A stretch of 64,000 bases of DNA from Bacillota bacterium (GTDB lineage Bacteria > Bacillota > Dehalobacteriia > UBA4068): NCBI GenBank assembly GCA_024679955.1, contig JAILCQ010000044.1:1-64000 (forward strand), written 5' to 3'. The position numbers and the translations under genes are program-made. This document shows positions 32,321 to 41,583 of the stretch, one piece after another. Positions within the stretch are counted from its first letter, which is position 1, and each line of letters opens with the position of its first letter. Below the pieces are notes generated by a model. That model did no database searches. It saw only the letters and a list, made by a program, of their open reading frames with translations, and was not told where the DNA came from.

Positions 32321-32839
32321 ATGCAAGTAACCTATAAAGCCAGAAATATGGAGATCACCGACGCGCTTAAAGAATACGCGGAAAAACGCCTGGCCAAATT
32401 TGACAAATTAATCGGCGCCAAAGAAGCCACCGTTACCATGCATAACGTAAAAGACCGCTGCCGTTTGGAAATCACCTTGCCCTATAACGGGGTGCTGATC
32501 CGCGGCGAAGAAGAAGGTTACGATATGTTCACCTGCATCGATAATGTTACCGATAAGGTGGAAAGCCAGATTCACAAATATCGCAGCCGCCTGATCAAAC
32601 GGGGACGGGGCGTTTCTGCCAAAGTGGAAGCGCCGGCGGCTCCGGAATGGCAGGAGGACGATATGCCGGTAAAGCTGAAAACCTTTACCACCAAACCCAT
32701 GTCGGTAGAGGAAGCGATCATGCAGATGAACCTGCTCAGCCACAACTTTTTCGTTTTTGTCAACACCGAGGGCAATATGGTCAACGTGTTGTACAAACGG
32801 CATGACGGAGATTACGGTCTGCTGGCGCCGGAAGAATAA
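32321..32839 (+). CDS. hpf: Ribosome hibernation-promoting factor, long form
   Basis: The 172-residue protein has the N-terminal HPF/RaiA beta-alpha domain (MQVTYKARNMEITDALKEYA, about residues 1-95) and the C-terminal dimerisation domain of long HPF (VKLKTFTTKPMSVEEAIMQM to VLYKRHDGDYGLLAP). Long HPF pairs 70S ribosomes into inactive 100S dimers in stationary phase or stress. GAAGGAGGG precedes the ATG. The 220 bp upstream probably hold the promoter, but I could not identify it with confidence. Confidence 0.95.
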   Translation: MQVTYKARNMEITDALKEYAEKRLAKFDKLIGAKEATVTMHNVKDRCRLEITLPYNGVLIRGEEEGYDMFTCIDNVTDKVESQIHKYRSRLIKRGRGVSAKVEAPAAPEWQEDDMPVKLKTFTTKPMSVEEAIMQMNLLSHNFFVFVNTEGNMVNVLYKRHDGDYGLLAPEE

Positions 32840-32910
32840 CAGGCGCGCACCGATAGATATATATAGCGGATACCTACAGCTATGGAATAGCTATGGAATA
32901 GAAAACATAC

Positions 32911-32947
32911 AAAAAAGACGAAACCTTTGCGGTTTCGTCTTTTTCTT
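32911..32947. terminator. Bidirectional terminator between hpf and htpG
   Basis: AGACGAAACC pairs with GGTTTCGTCT around TTTGC, with A6 on the left and a T-rich run on the right, so it can stop transcription from both convergent genes. Just upstream, a 12-bp unit containing AGCTATGGAAT is repeated in tandem. Confidence 0.88.
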
Positions 32948-32979
32948 ATCCCCGGCAGCCGGGGCCTAGGGTCAAGAGG

Positions 32980-34875
32980 CTATTGCATCAACTGGCAGAT
33001 CAGCGCCGCAAAGGCCTGGGGGTCTTCCAGGGGCAGGCCTTCCACCAGCCGGGCCTGATCGTAGAGCAGCGCCGCGTAGCGGGCCAATTTGTCCTCGTCC
33101 TTGTCCTGCCAGGCCCGGTCCAGGGCGGCGAACACCGGATGATTGGCGTTCAGCTCCAGTACCTGCTGGCTTTTTACCTGCTCCGCCCCGGGCATTTTGC
33201 TCAGCACCTTTTCCATTTCCAGGGATACCGGCCCCTGGGCGGAAAGGCTGGCGGCATGATCGCCCAGCAGGGTGGAGGCGGTCACTTTGGTCACTTTGCC
33301 GTCCAGGGCTTTTTCCATGGCCGCCAGCAAATCTTTGTTTTGCTCTTCCAGGGCGGCGGCGGCTTCTTTTTCTTCGGCATTGGCCAACTCCAAATCGCCG
33401 GAATTGACGTTTTTGAATTCCTTCTCCTGATAGACGCCTACCATCTGCAGCACGAATTCGTCCACGTCCTCGCTGCACAGCAGCACGTCCATGCCTTTGT
33501 TCAGCACCAGTTGGCTGGCGGGCAGCTTGGCCAGACGCTGGACGTCGTCGCCGGCGGCATAATAAATATATTTCTGCTCCGCCGGCATGGCCGCGGCATA
33601 TTCCTCCAGGGTCAGCATTTTTTGCTCTTTGCCGGACCAGAACAGCAGCAGATCCGCCAGCATATCCCGATGCGCGCCGAAATCGCTGTACGCGCCGAAT
33701 TTCAGCTGCCGGCCGAATTCTTGGAAAAAGCTTTCATAGTCTTCACGCTGGTTTTTCAGCATGGTCAAAAGCTCGCTTTTGATCTTTTTTTCCAAAGAGG
33801 CGGCGATTTTTTTCATTTGATGGTCTTGCTGCAGCATCTCCCGGGAAAGGTTGAGGCTGACATCTTCGCTGTCCACCACGCCGCGGATAAAGCTGAAATG
33901 ATCCGGCAGCAGATCGGCGCATTTTTCCTGGATCAACACCCCGGAGGCATACAAGGCCAGACCCTTTTGAAAATCCCGGCTGTAATAATCCCAAGGGGCG
34001 CGGCCGGGCACGAACAGCAGGGCCGTGTAGCTGACCCGGCCTTCCGCCCGGCTGAAAATGGTTTTGGCCGGCGGATTGCCGTCATGGAAACGGTTTTTAT
34101 AAAAGTCCGCGTACTCTTCGGCGCTTACCTCGTTTTGATTCCGCTTCCACAGGGGGGCCATGCTGTTGAGGATCTCCTCTTCCGTATAGGTCTCAAATTC
34201 CGGGGCATAGTCCTCGCCGGCGTTTTCCGGCCGGGGTTTGGGACGGCTTTTATGCCGCAGCATACGAATGGGATAGCGAATATAATCGCTGTAGTTTTTG
34301 ACCAATTGGGCCAGCCGCCATTCCTGCAAAAACTCGCTGTAGCGGTCGTTTTCCGTATCTTCCCGCAGTTTGAGTATGATATCCGTGCCCACCTGCTCTT
34401 TTTCCGCCGGGGTGATGGTATACCCTTCCGCCCCGTTGCTTTGCCATTGCCAGGCGCCTTCCCCCTGCAGCGGCCGGCTGATCACCGTCACCTGTTCCGC
34501 CACCATAAAGGCGGAATAAAAGCCCACGCCGAATTGGCCGATGATGTCGATGTTTTCGCTGACGTTCACCTGCTTAAAATCCTGGCTGCCGCTTTTGGCG
34601 ATGACGCCCAGATTGCTTTCCAGTTCCTTATCGCTCATGCCGCAGCCGTTATCGCTGATGGTCAAAGTTCGTTCCGCCGCATTGGGGGTGATGCGAATGG
34701 CCAATTCTTCCCCATCCAGCGAAATATTTTCCTGGCTCATGCTGAGGTAATAGCGTTTGTCCAAAGCGTCGGAGGCGTTGCTGATCAGTTCCCGCAAAAA
34801 GATTTCTTTATTGGTATAAACGGAATGGATCATCAAATCCAACAGTTTTTGGCTTTCGGCTTTAAATTTGCGCAT
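32980..34875 (-). CDS. htpG: Chaperone HtpG (Hsp90)
   Basis: The 631-residue protein is a full-length bacterial Hsp90. The GHKL ATPase domain shows IRELISNASDALDK, DNGCGM and IGQFGVGFYSAFM. The middle domain includes RGVVDSEDVSLNLSREML. The C-terminal dimerisation domain ends at about residue 630. It folds and remodels client proteins under stress. GGAGC precedes the ATG and a sigma-A promoter lies at 35082-35054; no CIRCE element was seen. It is a single gene that converges on hpf. Confidence 0.97.
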   Translation of the reverse strand: MRKFKAESQKLLDLMIHSVYTNKEIFLRELISNASDALDKRYYLSMSQENISLDGEELAIRITPNAAERTLTISDNGCGMSDKELESNLGVIAKSGSQDFKQVNVSENIDIIGQFGVGFYSAFMVAEQVTVISRPLQGEGAWQWQSNGAEGYTITPAEKEQVGTDIILKLREDTENDRYSEFLQEWRLAQLVKNYSDYIRYPIRMLRHKSRPKPRPENAGEDYAPEFETYTEEEILNSMAPLWKRNQNEVSAEEYADFYKNRFHDGNPPAKTIFSRAEGRVSYTALLFVPGRAPWDYYSRDFQKGLALYASGVLIQEKCADLLPDHFSFIRGVVDSEDVSLNLSREMLQQDHQMKKIAASLEKKIKSELLTMLKNQREDYESFFQEFGRQLKFGAYSDFGAHRDMLADLLLFWSGKEQKMLTLEEYAAAMPAEQKYIYYAAGDDVQRLAKLPASQLVLNKGMDVLLCSEDVDEFVLQMVGVYQEKEFKNVNSGDLELANAEEKEAAAALEEQNKDLLAAMEKALDGKVTKVTASTLLGDHAASLSAQGPVSLEMEKVLSKMPGAEQVKSQQVLELNANHPVFAALDRAWQDKDEDKLARYAALLYDQARLVEGLPLEDPQAFAALICQLMQ

Positions 34876-35229
34876 CGTTCAGGAGCTCCTTTCCTATTTA
34901 ATAGGGGTTTGTTTCCCATAGATATTGGTAAATGTTTTTATGGATTGCCGGTCAAGGCAACGATACAGGCCGCGGCGAGAACGCCGGCCCGGAGACCGCG
35001 ATCTTTCGCAGCGGAGAATATATATAAGAAAAAACGCCGTCGCGCTGTCTTTAATCATATACCTTATCGCTTTTTTTGGCAATAGCCATCCTGCCGCCGC
35101 CGGCGGCGTATATTTTTCCCGGCAAAGGGCAAAACTGGTTATGACGCCAGGATCCGTTTTCCCGGCTTGGGGAAAACGGATCGGAAAAAAGCATCGGAGA
35201 AAAGGCGTCGGAACGGAAGGAAACGATAT
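34876..35229. other. Divergent intergenic region htpG / M23 peptidase
   Basis: This 354-bp stretch contains the htpG promoter (35054-35082) and about 170 nt of htpG leader. The right part holds the upstream region of the peptidase gene, where I did not find a convincing promoter. No gene is visible. Confidence 0.5.
35054..35082 (-). promoter_or_regulatory. htpG promoter
   Basis: On the minus strand TTGCCA (35082-35077), 17 bp and TATGAT (35059-35054) form a promoter with a start near 35047 and a leader of about 170 nt. Confidence 0.65.
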
Positions 35230-36075
35230 ATGAAAAAATTTTGGATGATCCTGACGGCCCTGGTTCTGTGCTGGGGCGGCTTTTGCCGGCCGGCTCCGGC
35301 GGCGGAGCCGCTTTCCCTGTATATCACCACCGCCGGGGATACGGTGGCGGCTCTGGGCAGCCTGTCCGGCACGGAAGCCGGCCTGTTGGCGGCCATGAAT
35401 AATGTGCCGGCGGATGCGGTTTTGCCCGGCGGCATGCTGCTGCGTTTGCCGGAGCAGCCTTTGTTCCGGGTGCAGGTGGGGGAAGGGGATACCTTTTGGT
35501 CCATCGCCCAAAGGTACGGCGTTCCCTTGGAACAGCTGTACAGCCTCAACGGCCTGACGGCCCGCAGCGCCGCCTATCCCGGCCAAACCCTGCGCATCCC
35601 TTTGGCGGAGGAAGTATCGGCGGTGGCCGGTTCCCCCTTGGCCGCAGAGGAAGAAACGGCCTGGGTGGCCGCGGCTTTGGCCAGCCGTCTGGGGGAGACC
35701 TCTTTTGCCTGGCCTTTGTCCGGGGTGATCACCTCCCCCTTCGGCAAGCGCAGCCGGGGCTGGCATAGCGGTCTGGATATCGCCGCCGGCCGGGGCACGC
35801 CCATCGCCGCCGCCGCCGCGGGGCAGGTGATCGAAGCCGGTTGGAAAAACGACGCCTACGGCTATGCGGTGATGCTGCGCCACGACCGGCGCTTGGTCAC
35901 CCTGTACGCCCATTGCGACGAGCTGTGGGTGCAGGAAGGTCAATGGGTGGCCCAGGGGCAAACCCTGGGGCTGGTGGGCCTCACCGGCCATACCACCGGT
36001 CCCCATGTGCATTTTGAAGTTCGTTTGAACGGCGAATGCGTGAACCCTTTGGAATATTTGCCGCAACAGTTGTAA
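35230..36075 (+). CDS. Secreted LysM and M23-peptidase protein
   Basis: The 281-residue protein has a signal peptide (MKKFWMILTALVLCWGGFCR to PAPAA), two LysM-type repeats (about residues 28-75 and 79-125; the second, FRVQVGEGDTFWSIAQRYGV, is clearest), and a C-terminal LytM/M23 zinc endopeptidase domain with HSGLDIAAG (His and Asp ligands) and the HVHF motif. It would bind peptidoglycan and cut cross-bridges, or act as a non-lytic M23 partner. The start at 35230 follows GGAAGGAAA. A lipoprotein gene follows 51 bp later. Confidence 0.9.
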   Translation: MKKFWMILTALVLCWGGFCRPAPAAEPLSLYITTAGDTVAALGSLSGTEAGLLAAMNNVPADAVLPGGMLLRLPEQPLFRVQVGEGDTFWSIAQRYGVPLEQLYSLNGLTARSAAYPGQTLRIPLAEEVSAVAGSPLAAEEETAWVAAALASRLGETSFAWPLSGVITSPFGKRSRGWHSGLDIAAGRGTPIAAAAAGQVIEAGWKNDAYGYAVMLRHDRRLVTLYAHCDELWVQEGQWVAQGQTLGLVGLTGHTTGPHVHFEVRLNGECVNPLEYLPQQL

Positions 36076-36126
36076 ACACGAACGAAGAAAAAATACGGTA
36101 AAACACGGTTACAGGAGGGATTGTAT

Positions 36127-36978
36127 ATGCATATGTCAGGCAAAGGCGTTTTCCGCTGTACCGCGGCGCTGCTTGTGGCCGGGCTGCTGTTGACGGCAGG
36201 CTGCGGCGGACAAACGGAGCAGCGGGTAGGCGGCGCGCAAGAGGATAGCAACAATATCACCATCTACGGCTATATCCGCGCCCTGGATGACGGCGCGGCG
36301 GAGATCGACCGGGCGGAATGGATCGCCCTCAACGATTGGCAAAGCATCGACGGCCTGGATTTGGATAAGAAAGCCGACGCGATCCTGGGCGGCTATCTGT
36401 ACAATCCAGATCCGGAGACTCGCATCTATCCTTTGGCTGCGGATTGTACGGTGACTTTGTACGCCGGGAGAAACGGCAGCCAAACCCCAAAGCCCATCAG
36501 CGCCGGCCTGCAGCAGGTCAAGGAGAAAACGGAGACCGGCCTGGAGAATATCCGGGAGGATATGACCGGCAACGGCGACGGCGGCGTGAGCGATGACGGC
36601 GGCCTGGCCGCCGGCTTGCGGGAGATCAAAGACGACGCCGAAACCGGTCTGGATAAGATCAAGGACAAAGCCGAAACCGGCCTGGAGAATATTACAGAAG
36701 ACAGCGCCGCCAACAACAGCGCCGCCGGCGGCGGCAGGGACAGCCTGCCGCAAGAGGGCGGCATGGATTACCGCAACGACGCCGCTGCAACGGAGAACGG
36801 CGGCGGCAACGACGCTGCGGCCGCTCCGGAAAAAGAAAACCTCCGGCAGGATATGTCCGGCGGCGCATTGGCGCAGCTGAAGGCAAAAGCGGCGGCTTAC
36901 CCCCGCATCCCCTACCGCATCTGCATCCGCAACGGCCAGGTGCGCGCCATCAGCGAATGTCAATATTTCGGACATTGA
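36127..36978 (+). CDS. Lipoprotein with internal amphipathic repeats
   Basis: The 283-residue protein has a lipobox (LLTAGC, Cys26) and an N-terminal domain (about 38-118) that is not recognised (NNITIYGYIRALDDGAAEID, WIALNDWQSIDGLDLDKKAD). The middle carries repeats of the form AETGL(D/E)(K/N)I(K/T)(D/E), about eleven residues each, then a Gly/Asn/Ala-rich linker. The last 40 residues (YPRIPYRICIRNGQVRAISE) look like a small strand-rich end. The repeats seem inserted between two ends of one conserved domain. AGGAGGGA lies 8 bases before the ATG at 36127. Function unknown; probably outer-wall. Confidence 0.7.
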   Translation: MHMSGKGVFRCTAALLVAGLLLTAGCGGQTEQRVGGAQEDSNNITIYGYIRALDDGAAEIDRAEWIALNDWQSIDGLDLDKKADAILGGYLYNPDPETRIYPLAADCTVTLYAGRNGSQTPKPISAGLQQVKEKTETGLENIREDMTGNGDGGVSDDGGLAAGLREIKDDAETGLDKIKDKAETGLENITEDSAANNSAAGGGRDSLPQEGGMDYRNDAAATENGGGNDAAAAPEKENLRQDMSGGALAQLKAKAAAYPRIPYRICIRNGQVRAISECQYFGH

Positions 36979-36995
36979 TCTTGCGGTGAAAGCAA

Positions 36996-37036
36996 GCAGG
37001 CGGCCGGTATTTTTTGCCGGCCGCCTGCGTTTTTTT
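36996..37036 (+). terminator. Rho-independent terminator after the lipoprotein gene
   Basis: A 12-bp GC-rich stem (36996-37007 with 37017-37028) with a T-rich loop is followed by G and seven T residues. It lies between convergent genes. Confidence 0.9.
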
Positions 37037-37051
37037 CAAGGCTATGCGGAT

Positions 37052-37573
37052 TTATAAGGGCAATTCAAATAAAATAAAACGGCAAAGCCCGGTGTTTTCA
37101 TAGAAAAGCTCTATGCTGCCTGCATGCAGAAAACCCAGGCTGGGATAGAGCCGCAGCGCCGGCATATTGCCGTCCAAAACGTCTACCCGCAGGGCTTTTG
37201 CCCCTTTGGCCTTGGCCAGGCCCATGACAAAGGCGATCATCTGCTTGCCCAGGCCCTGCCCCTGCCGCCGGGGATCCACCCCCAGGGCATGTATGGTCAG
37301 GACTTCGCCGGGCCCGGCCCCGCTGGGCCAATCGGCCTGCTGATAGCCGTCGGTGCATTGGTCGTTGACGATCATCGCCGCGATCAGGGCTTCCTTTTCC
37401 GTGGCCAGATACAGCTCTCCCTTTTGCAAAGCCTGGCGCAGCATGGCGGGAGAAGGATAGACGTCCTTGATCCAGCCCGGCGCATAGGCGGCGTTTTGCA
37501 TACGGTCGGTCAGGTCGTGATAAAAGCGGCGGATGCGGAAAAACTCATCCGGCCGGGCTTGACGGAAATGCAT
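37052..37573 (-). CDS. GNAT family N-acetyltransferase
   Basis: The 173-residue protein follows the GNAT fold: HFRQARPDEFFRIRRFYHDL at the start, the acetyl-CoA loop VDPRRQGQGLGKQMIAFVMG (R/Q-x-x-G-x-G/A), and LRVDVLDGNMPALRLYPSLG near the end. It probably acetylates a small molecule or protein N-terminus; the substrate is not evident. The start at 37573 follows AAGGAGG; an in-frame start at 37606 has no such site. It is transcribed leftward towards the terminator at 36996-37036. Confidence 0.88.
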   Translation of the reverse strand: MHFRQARPDEFFRIRRFYHDLTDRMQNAAYAPGWIKDVYPSPAMLRQALQKGELYLATEKEALIAAMIVNDQCTDGYQQADWPSGAGPGEVLTIHALGVDPRRQGQGLGKQMIAFVMGLAKAKGAKALRVDVLDGNMPALRLYPSLGFLHAGSIELFYENTGLCRFILFELPL

Positions 37574-38172
37574 GGCGATCCTCCTTCCGGCGGCGTTTCG
37601 GGGCAAAAACCGGCGGGCCCTTTGGCCGGGGTAAAAAAGCGGTCCCGCAACGGAATATCTCTTTCAAATAAGATATTTCAATTATATCGCATAAGCGGCC
37701 GGAAAATCTATGCTCCCGCCGCCGGGGAAAAAAATAAAAAATCCGGCGCAAAAGCATATATAGCAGGTATTATATAAAACCAACAGGAAACATATAAATT
37801 TTTTTATTTTTTGCCGCAAGATTTTTTTCCAAAAAGTTGTAAGTATGGTATAACGCAGACTGTTCCCGGGGCCGCTTGGGCGGCGCGGCGGGCAGGCGCG
37901 TTTCCCCGCCGGAACGGTTTGTCCGCCGCGGCGGCGGGGCGGCCGGATACGGGAACGCCGTTTAGGCCATTTTTCGAAATGAACGGCGGCTGGGACGCCT
38001 GTTAACGGCCAGCAGCCCCAAGGGAGAAAGGGCATCCGTCCCGCAGCGGCGGGGCGCGCCCGAGGAAACCGAACAAAAGCGGGAAGCTTTACCCGGAGGC
38101 TAGCCGGCGCGAGCAGGCCCGCAGCTTAGCAAAGCCATAAGGCAAAAAAATAATTTAGGAGGATTATACGCA
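37574..38172. other. Long intergenic region with S-layer promoter and 5' leader
   Basis: The left part (to about 37820) is AT-rich and contains the upstream region of the GNAT gene. A promoter is at 37826-37854. From about 37861 to 38172 the S-layer leader is some 310 nt long, GC-rich and highly foldable (for example CCCGGGGCCGCTTGGGC and CCCCGCCG stretches), with AGGAGG just before the start codon. I saw no known riboswitch motif and no gene. Confidence 0.6.
37826..37854 (+). promoter_or_regulatory. Probable promoter of the S-layer gene
   Basis: TTTCCA (37826-37831), 17 bp and TATAAC (37849-37854) with TG one base before the -10 form an extended promoter. The implied leader is about 310 nt, unusually long. 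Confidence 0.55.
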
Positions 38173-41100
38173 ATGAAGAAATTTGTCGTAGTGCTGCTGG
38201 CACTGGCATTGGTCTTCGGATTGGCCACCACCGCGATGGCTGCGGATACGCAGGTATCTTTTCCTGACGTAAGCAACCAATCCAAAGCAGCCCAAACCGG
38301 TATTTACCGTTTGGCGACCCTCGGCGTGTTGGAAGGCTATGAAGACGGTACTTTCCGTCCTTCCGGCAACATCACCCGTGCCGAGTTTGCCAAAATCTGC
38401 GATTACCTGGCCGACAAAGTGGGCGCCATCTCCACTTTTGATTCCATGACTTCCGCTTTCTCCGATGTGAAAGTCGGTTCCTGGTACAACGGCTATGTTA
38501 TCGCCGCTTATGAATATAACCTGGTCAAAGGTTATACCGACGGTACCTTCGGTCCCCAACGGAACATCACCCTGGCCGAAGCCGTCACCATGTTGCTCCG
38601 CGTTGTCGGTTACACCGACGAACTGTCCGGCGACTGGCCCTATGACTACATCGCCGCCGCCAAAGATCTGGATGTCATCGACGACATCGATTTCGTGAGC
38701 AACCGCATCGCCACCCGTGCTGAGATCGCCATCATGGCTAACGCCATCCTGGATCTGGCCAAAGTTCAATACGATCCTGACAGCATCACCGTACTGGTCA
38801 ACAGACCCAGCACTGTCAGAAATCAGGACAAGAGCTACAAATATCTGGCCAACAACGCGATCTACACCACCATCTCCAATGCGAAAGATTTCGTAGCTTT
38901 GGGTTATGACCTGCTGGAAGGCAGCTTCGATGCTTTCACCGCCGAAGTTCACTTCAAAGACGGTGCTGACATCTTCCGTGAAGGCGCTGCCTGGGGTTAT
39001 GAAAAATTCAAAGACGGCGAACTGGAAATGATCGCCTGCGAATATCCGCATGACAGAACCTGCGACTATGACGTCTACGGCGTCAACGACAAATACTACA
39101 TCCAAGGCGGCAAGCTGGTTGACTTGGGCGGCCAAATCGCCACCATCACCTACACCGGCAACCCCGCCAAGGATCACGATGCGGAAATCTGCTTCGTAGA
39201 ACTCACCGGTTCCGTTGTTAAATCCTACGCCCTGAAGAAAGACGGCGACACCGGCGTGAAAGCCGACGACGTCAAATATGCGAAATCCACAGATTACGCT
39301 TACATGGACCGCGTAGACTTCGACGCTGATTCTTATGGTATGCTGTACCTGGACGAAGACGGCAACTGGATCGGCATGAAAGATTATCATGTACCGGCCC
39401 TGACCGACGTCCGCTTCGGTATCGTCAGCAAAGTCAACGACAACTGGATCGAATTCAATCAGACCCAACATGTTATCGCCAACATTGCTTTGAATGACAA
39501 ATACGGCACTTACCTGGACAAAGGCTTCGTATTCATCAAAGACGGTGAATTCATCAAAGCCAGCGACGTGAAAGTCGGCGACGTCATTTACCAAGGCAAA
39601 CTCAGCGACGGCGACGTTACTTACTTCCTCGTATACAGCCCGCTCCAAGGCAATGTGAAGAAATACCGTCAGGATTACTTCATCACCATGAACGACGATC
39701 ATGACTATGACGCCCATTACGGCTACTATGGCACCAATGGCGTCGACGGCAAACTGACCTGGTTGAACCATGTCAACAGCCTGAACAATGACGTCTTCAA
39801 ATCCTGCCAGTATGCGATCGCCTATGCTTACAACGGCCTGGCCTATGTAATCGGCGATTATAACGACGCTGCTCTGGGCGTGATCGTTGACGCTCTGACC
39901 CGTGCCAACGGCCTCAGCATCTACGATATCATCTCCGGCCTAACCTCCAGCAATCCCGTCAGCGGCATTGCTTCCTCGCTGGTGAAAACCATCGTCCTCT
40001 TCGGTGAAGACGGTGAAGAACATGAATACACCTTCAGCGACAAATATGATTTCGCTGATTTCGTCGCCGACGTCCTCGACCAGGCTGATGACGCTGGCTA
40101 TGATCCCAACGTCCTGCATGTACTGGGCTCCCTGGTCACCCTGAGCCTGAACAGCGATGGCCAGATCAACGGTGTGGATCTGGAAGTCTTCTTCGATCCG
40201 CAAGATCCTGCGATTGCCAACAGTGTCAGCGGCCACTATGTAAAACATGGTACGGATCCCAAACAGTACCTGAACGATGACGCTACCATCTTCCGCATCA
40301 ATGCGAAAGTGGTCAGACCCAGACTCTATTCCGGCGCTTCCCTCGCTGACGCTTCCGCCAGCCTTGTAGTCACGCCCGTCAATGCGCAGAAGGCCAGAGT
40401 CGAAGATTCCACCTACTATGTATTTGACAGCGTCAAACTGGTCAAAGCCTCTTCCTTGCTGAAAGGTGATTTCATGACCAAACAGTATGCCGCCTATGAT
40501 ACCGCGGAAAGCGGCTCCAGCATCGACGGTCTCTACATCGTCAACTCCACCAGCCGTTATGCCCGCTATGGCGTAGCCGAGAACGAATATCAGGACGCCA
40601 ACCATGATAAAGTTCTCGAAATGGTAGACGACGACGATATCCTGATCGACAACTGGCTCTATCCGAATTGGTGGGGCATCGGTCAAATCAATTACCCGCT
40701 GTTGATGTTCTACTGGCTGGATGACGAAGACCTGCTCTACGGTCTGGGCATCGCCGACGAAGACGGTCTGGTTCCGCAGATCAAACCTGGTTACCAGATC
40801 CCCGGTTCCGCCGGTCAGTTCCAACAATACGTAGGCAGCAGCTCCATCGCTTCTGTCGGCAGCAACGGCAAACATATCGTATTCAATTACGACAATGACA
40901 ACCCGATGGGCGCCAGCCGCACCTTCGAAGTCACCAGCGACACCAAATTCTATGATCTGGCCAAAGACAAAGCCATGACCTATGAAGATCTGATGACTTC
41001 CAAACAGGATCCCAGCGCTTGGTACGTATACATCTACGAACCGGCTCTGGACGCCACCGATTGCGAACTGCTCTATGTGGTCAAAGTCAATGCGCCTAAC

Positions 41101-41487
41101 GTATTGCTCTTCGGCGACTACACCTGGCTTGACGGTCAGTACACCTGGTCCAGCTTCTGCGACGGTACGGGCGGCATGGACGTTGCCATGTTCGGCGGCA
41201 ACGCTGAAATGAGCGGCGACGGCACTCTGGTTATCGATTGGGATAACAGAGCCATCCAAGTCGTCGGCGGCGACGTTACCATCAAAGTCCACAGCGATCT
41301 GAACCTGAGCTTCTGGAACATCAGCTGCGCTGTCGGTTCCAACCTCCACTTCGTACTGGATAACGGCACCAAAGTTACCATGAACGCTTGGTTCGGCGAT
41401 GTTCACTATGATGACTTCGACCTGATCCCCGCTTCCAGCAATCCTGCTGCCGGCACTTGGGACTGGGCCGTCTGGACCATTCTGTAA
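38173..41487 (+). CDS. Large SLH-domain S-layer protein
   Basis: This 1104-residue protein is a candidate main S-layer protein. A signal peptide (MKKFVVVLLALALVFGLATT) ends near Ala23-Ala24. Three SLH repeats follow: about 29-82 (FPDVSNQSKAAQTGIYRLAT), 96-147 (FSDVKVGSWYNGYVIAAYEY) and 155-200 (WPYDYIAAAKDLDVIDD). The remaining 900 residues are acidic, Asp/Tyr/Val-rich and strand-like with no recognised domain; the protein has few Cys residues. It is preceded by AGGAGG and a long structured leader, and ends at a strong terminator, consistent with an abundant monocistronic product. Very long reading frames on the opposite strand are shadows. Confidence 0.92.
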   Translation: MKKFVVVLLALALVFGLATTAMAADTQVSFPDVSNQSKAAQTGIYRLATLGVLEGYEDGTFRPSGNITRAEFAKICDYLADKVGAISTFDSMTSAFSDVKVGSWYNGYVIAAYEYNLVKGYTDGTFGPQRNITLAEAVTMLLRVVGYTDELSGDWPYDYIAAAKDLDVIDDIDFVSNRIATRAEIAIMANAILDLAKVQYDPDSITVLVNRPSTVRNQDKSYKYLANNAIYTTISNAKDFVALGYDLLEGSFDAFTAEVHFKDGADIFREGAAWGYEKFKDGELEMIACEYPHDRTCDYDVYGVNDKYYIQGGKLVDLGGQIATITYTGNPAKDHDAEICFVELTGSVVKSYALKKDGDTGVKADDVKYAKSTDYAYMDRVDFDADSYGMLYLDEDGNWIGMKDYHVPALTDVRFGIVSKVNDNWIEFNQTQHVIANIALNDKYGTYLDKGFVFIKDGEFIKASDVKVGDVIYQGKLSDGDVTYFLVYSPLQGNVKKYRQDYFITMNDDHDYDAHYGYYGTNGVDGKLTWLNHVNSLNNDVFKSCQYAIAYAYNGLAYVIGDYNDAALGVIVDALTRANGLSIYDIISGLTSSNPVSGIASSLVKTIVLFGEDGEEHEYTFSDKYDFADFVADVLDQADDAGYDPNVLHVLGSLVTLSLNSDGQINGVDLEVFFDPQDPAIANSVSGHYVKHGTDPKQYLNDDATIFRINAKVVRPRLYSGASLADASASLVVTPVNAQKARVEDSTYYVFDSVKLVKASSLLKGDFMTKQYAAYDTAESGSSIDGLYIVNSTSRYARYGVAENEYQDANHDKVLEMVDDDDILIDNWLYPNWWGIGQINYPLLMFYWLDDEDLLYGLGIADEDGLVPQIKPGYQIPGSAGQFQQYVGSSSIASVGSNGKHIVFNYDNDNPMGASRTFEVTSDTKFYDLAKDKAMTYEDLMTSKQDPSAWYVYIYEPALDATDCELLYVVKVNAPNVLLFGDYTWLDGQYTWSSFCDGTGGMDVAMFGGNAEMSGDGTLVIDWDNRAIQVVGGDVTIKVHSDLNLSFWNISCAVGSNLHFVLDNGTKVTMNAWFGDVHYDDFDLIPASSNPAAGTWDWAVWTIL

Positions 41488-41521
41488 TCGCCCTTAGCGA
41501 ATCGCTACGATAGGTAGGTAT

Positions 41522-41542
41522 CAGTCAGGTCTGACCTGACTG
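41522..41542. repeat. Perfect 10-bp inverted repeat after the S-layer gene
   Basis: CAGTCAGGTC (41522-41531) and GACCTGACTG (41533-41542) flank a single T. It lies 35 bp after the stop and just before the terminator hairpin. It may stabilise the mRNA 3' end or be a protein site. Confidence 0.7.
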
Positions 41543-41547
41543 AACGC

Positions 41548-41583
41548 AAAGCCCCCTCCTGCGGGAGGGGGCTTTGTTGTTTC
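41548..41583 (+). terminator. Rho-independent terminator of the S-layer gene
   Basis: AAAGCCCCCTCC pairs with GGAGGGGGCTTT-type sequence around a 3- to 5-nt loop and is followed by GTTGTTT. Confidence 0.9.

Noticed and set aside
32983..35085. A 700-codon plus-strand frame opposite htpG
   Set aside because: htpG is unambiguous on the minus strand; the plus frame is low-complexity Phe/Gln/Gly-rich shadow sequence.
37861..38172. A c-di-GMP or c-di-AMP riboswitch in the S-layer leader
   Set aside because: The conserved core sequences that I know for these classes are not present in order; only generic structure is visible.
38164..41406. Two long minus-strand frames opposite the S-layer gene
   Set aside because: Both mirror the codon pattern of the S-layer gene, and neither has a start site or family match.
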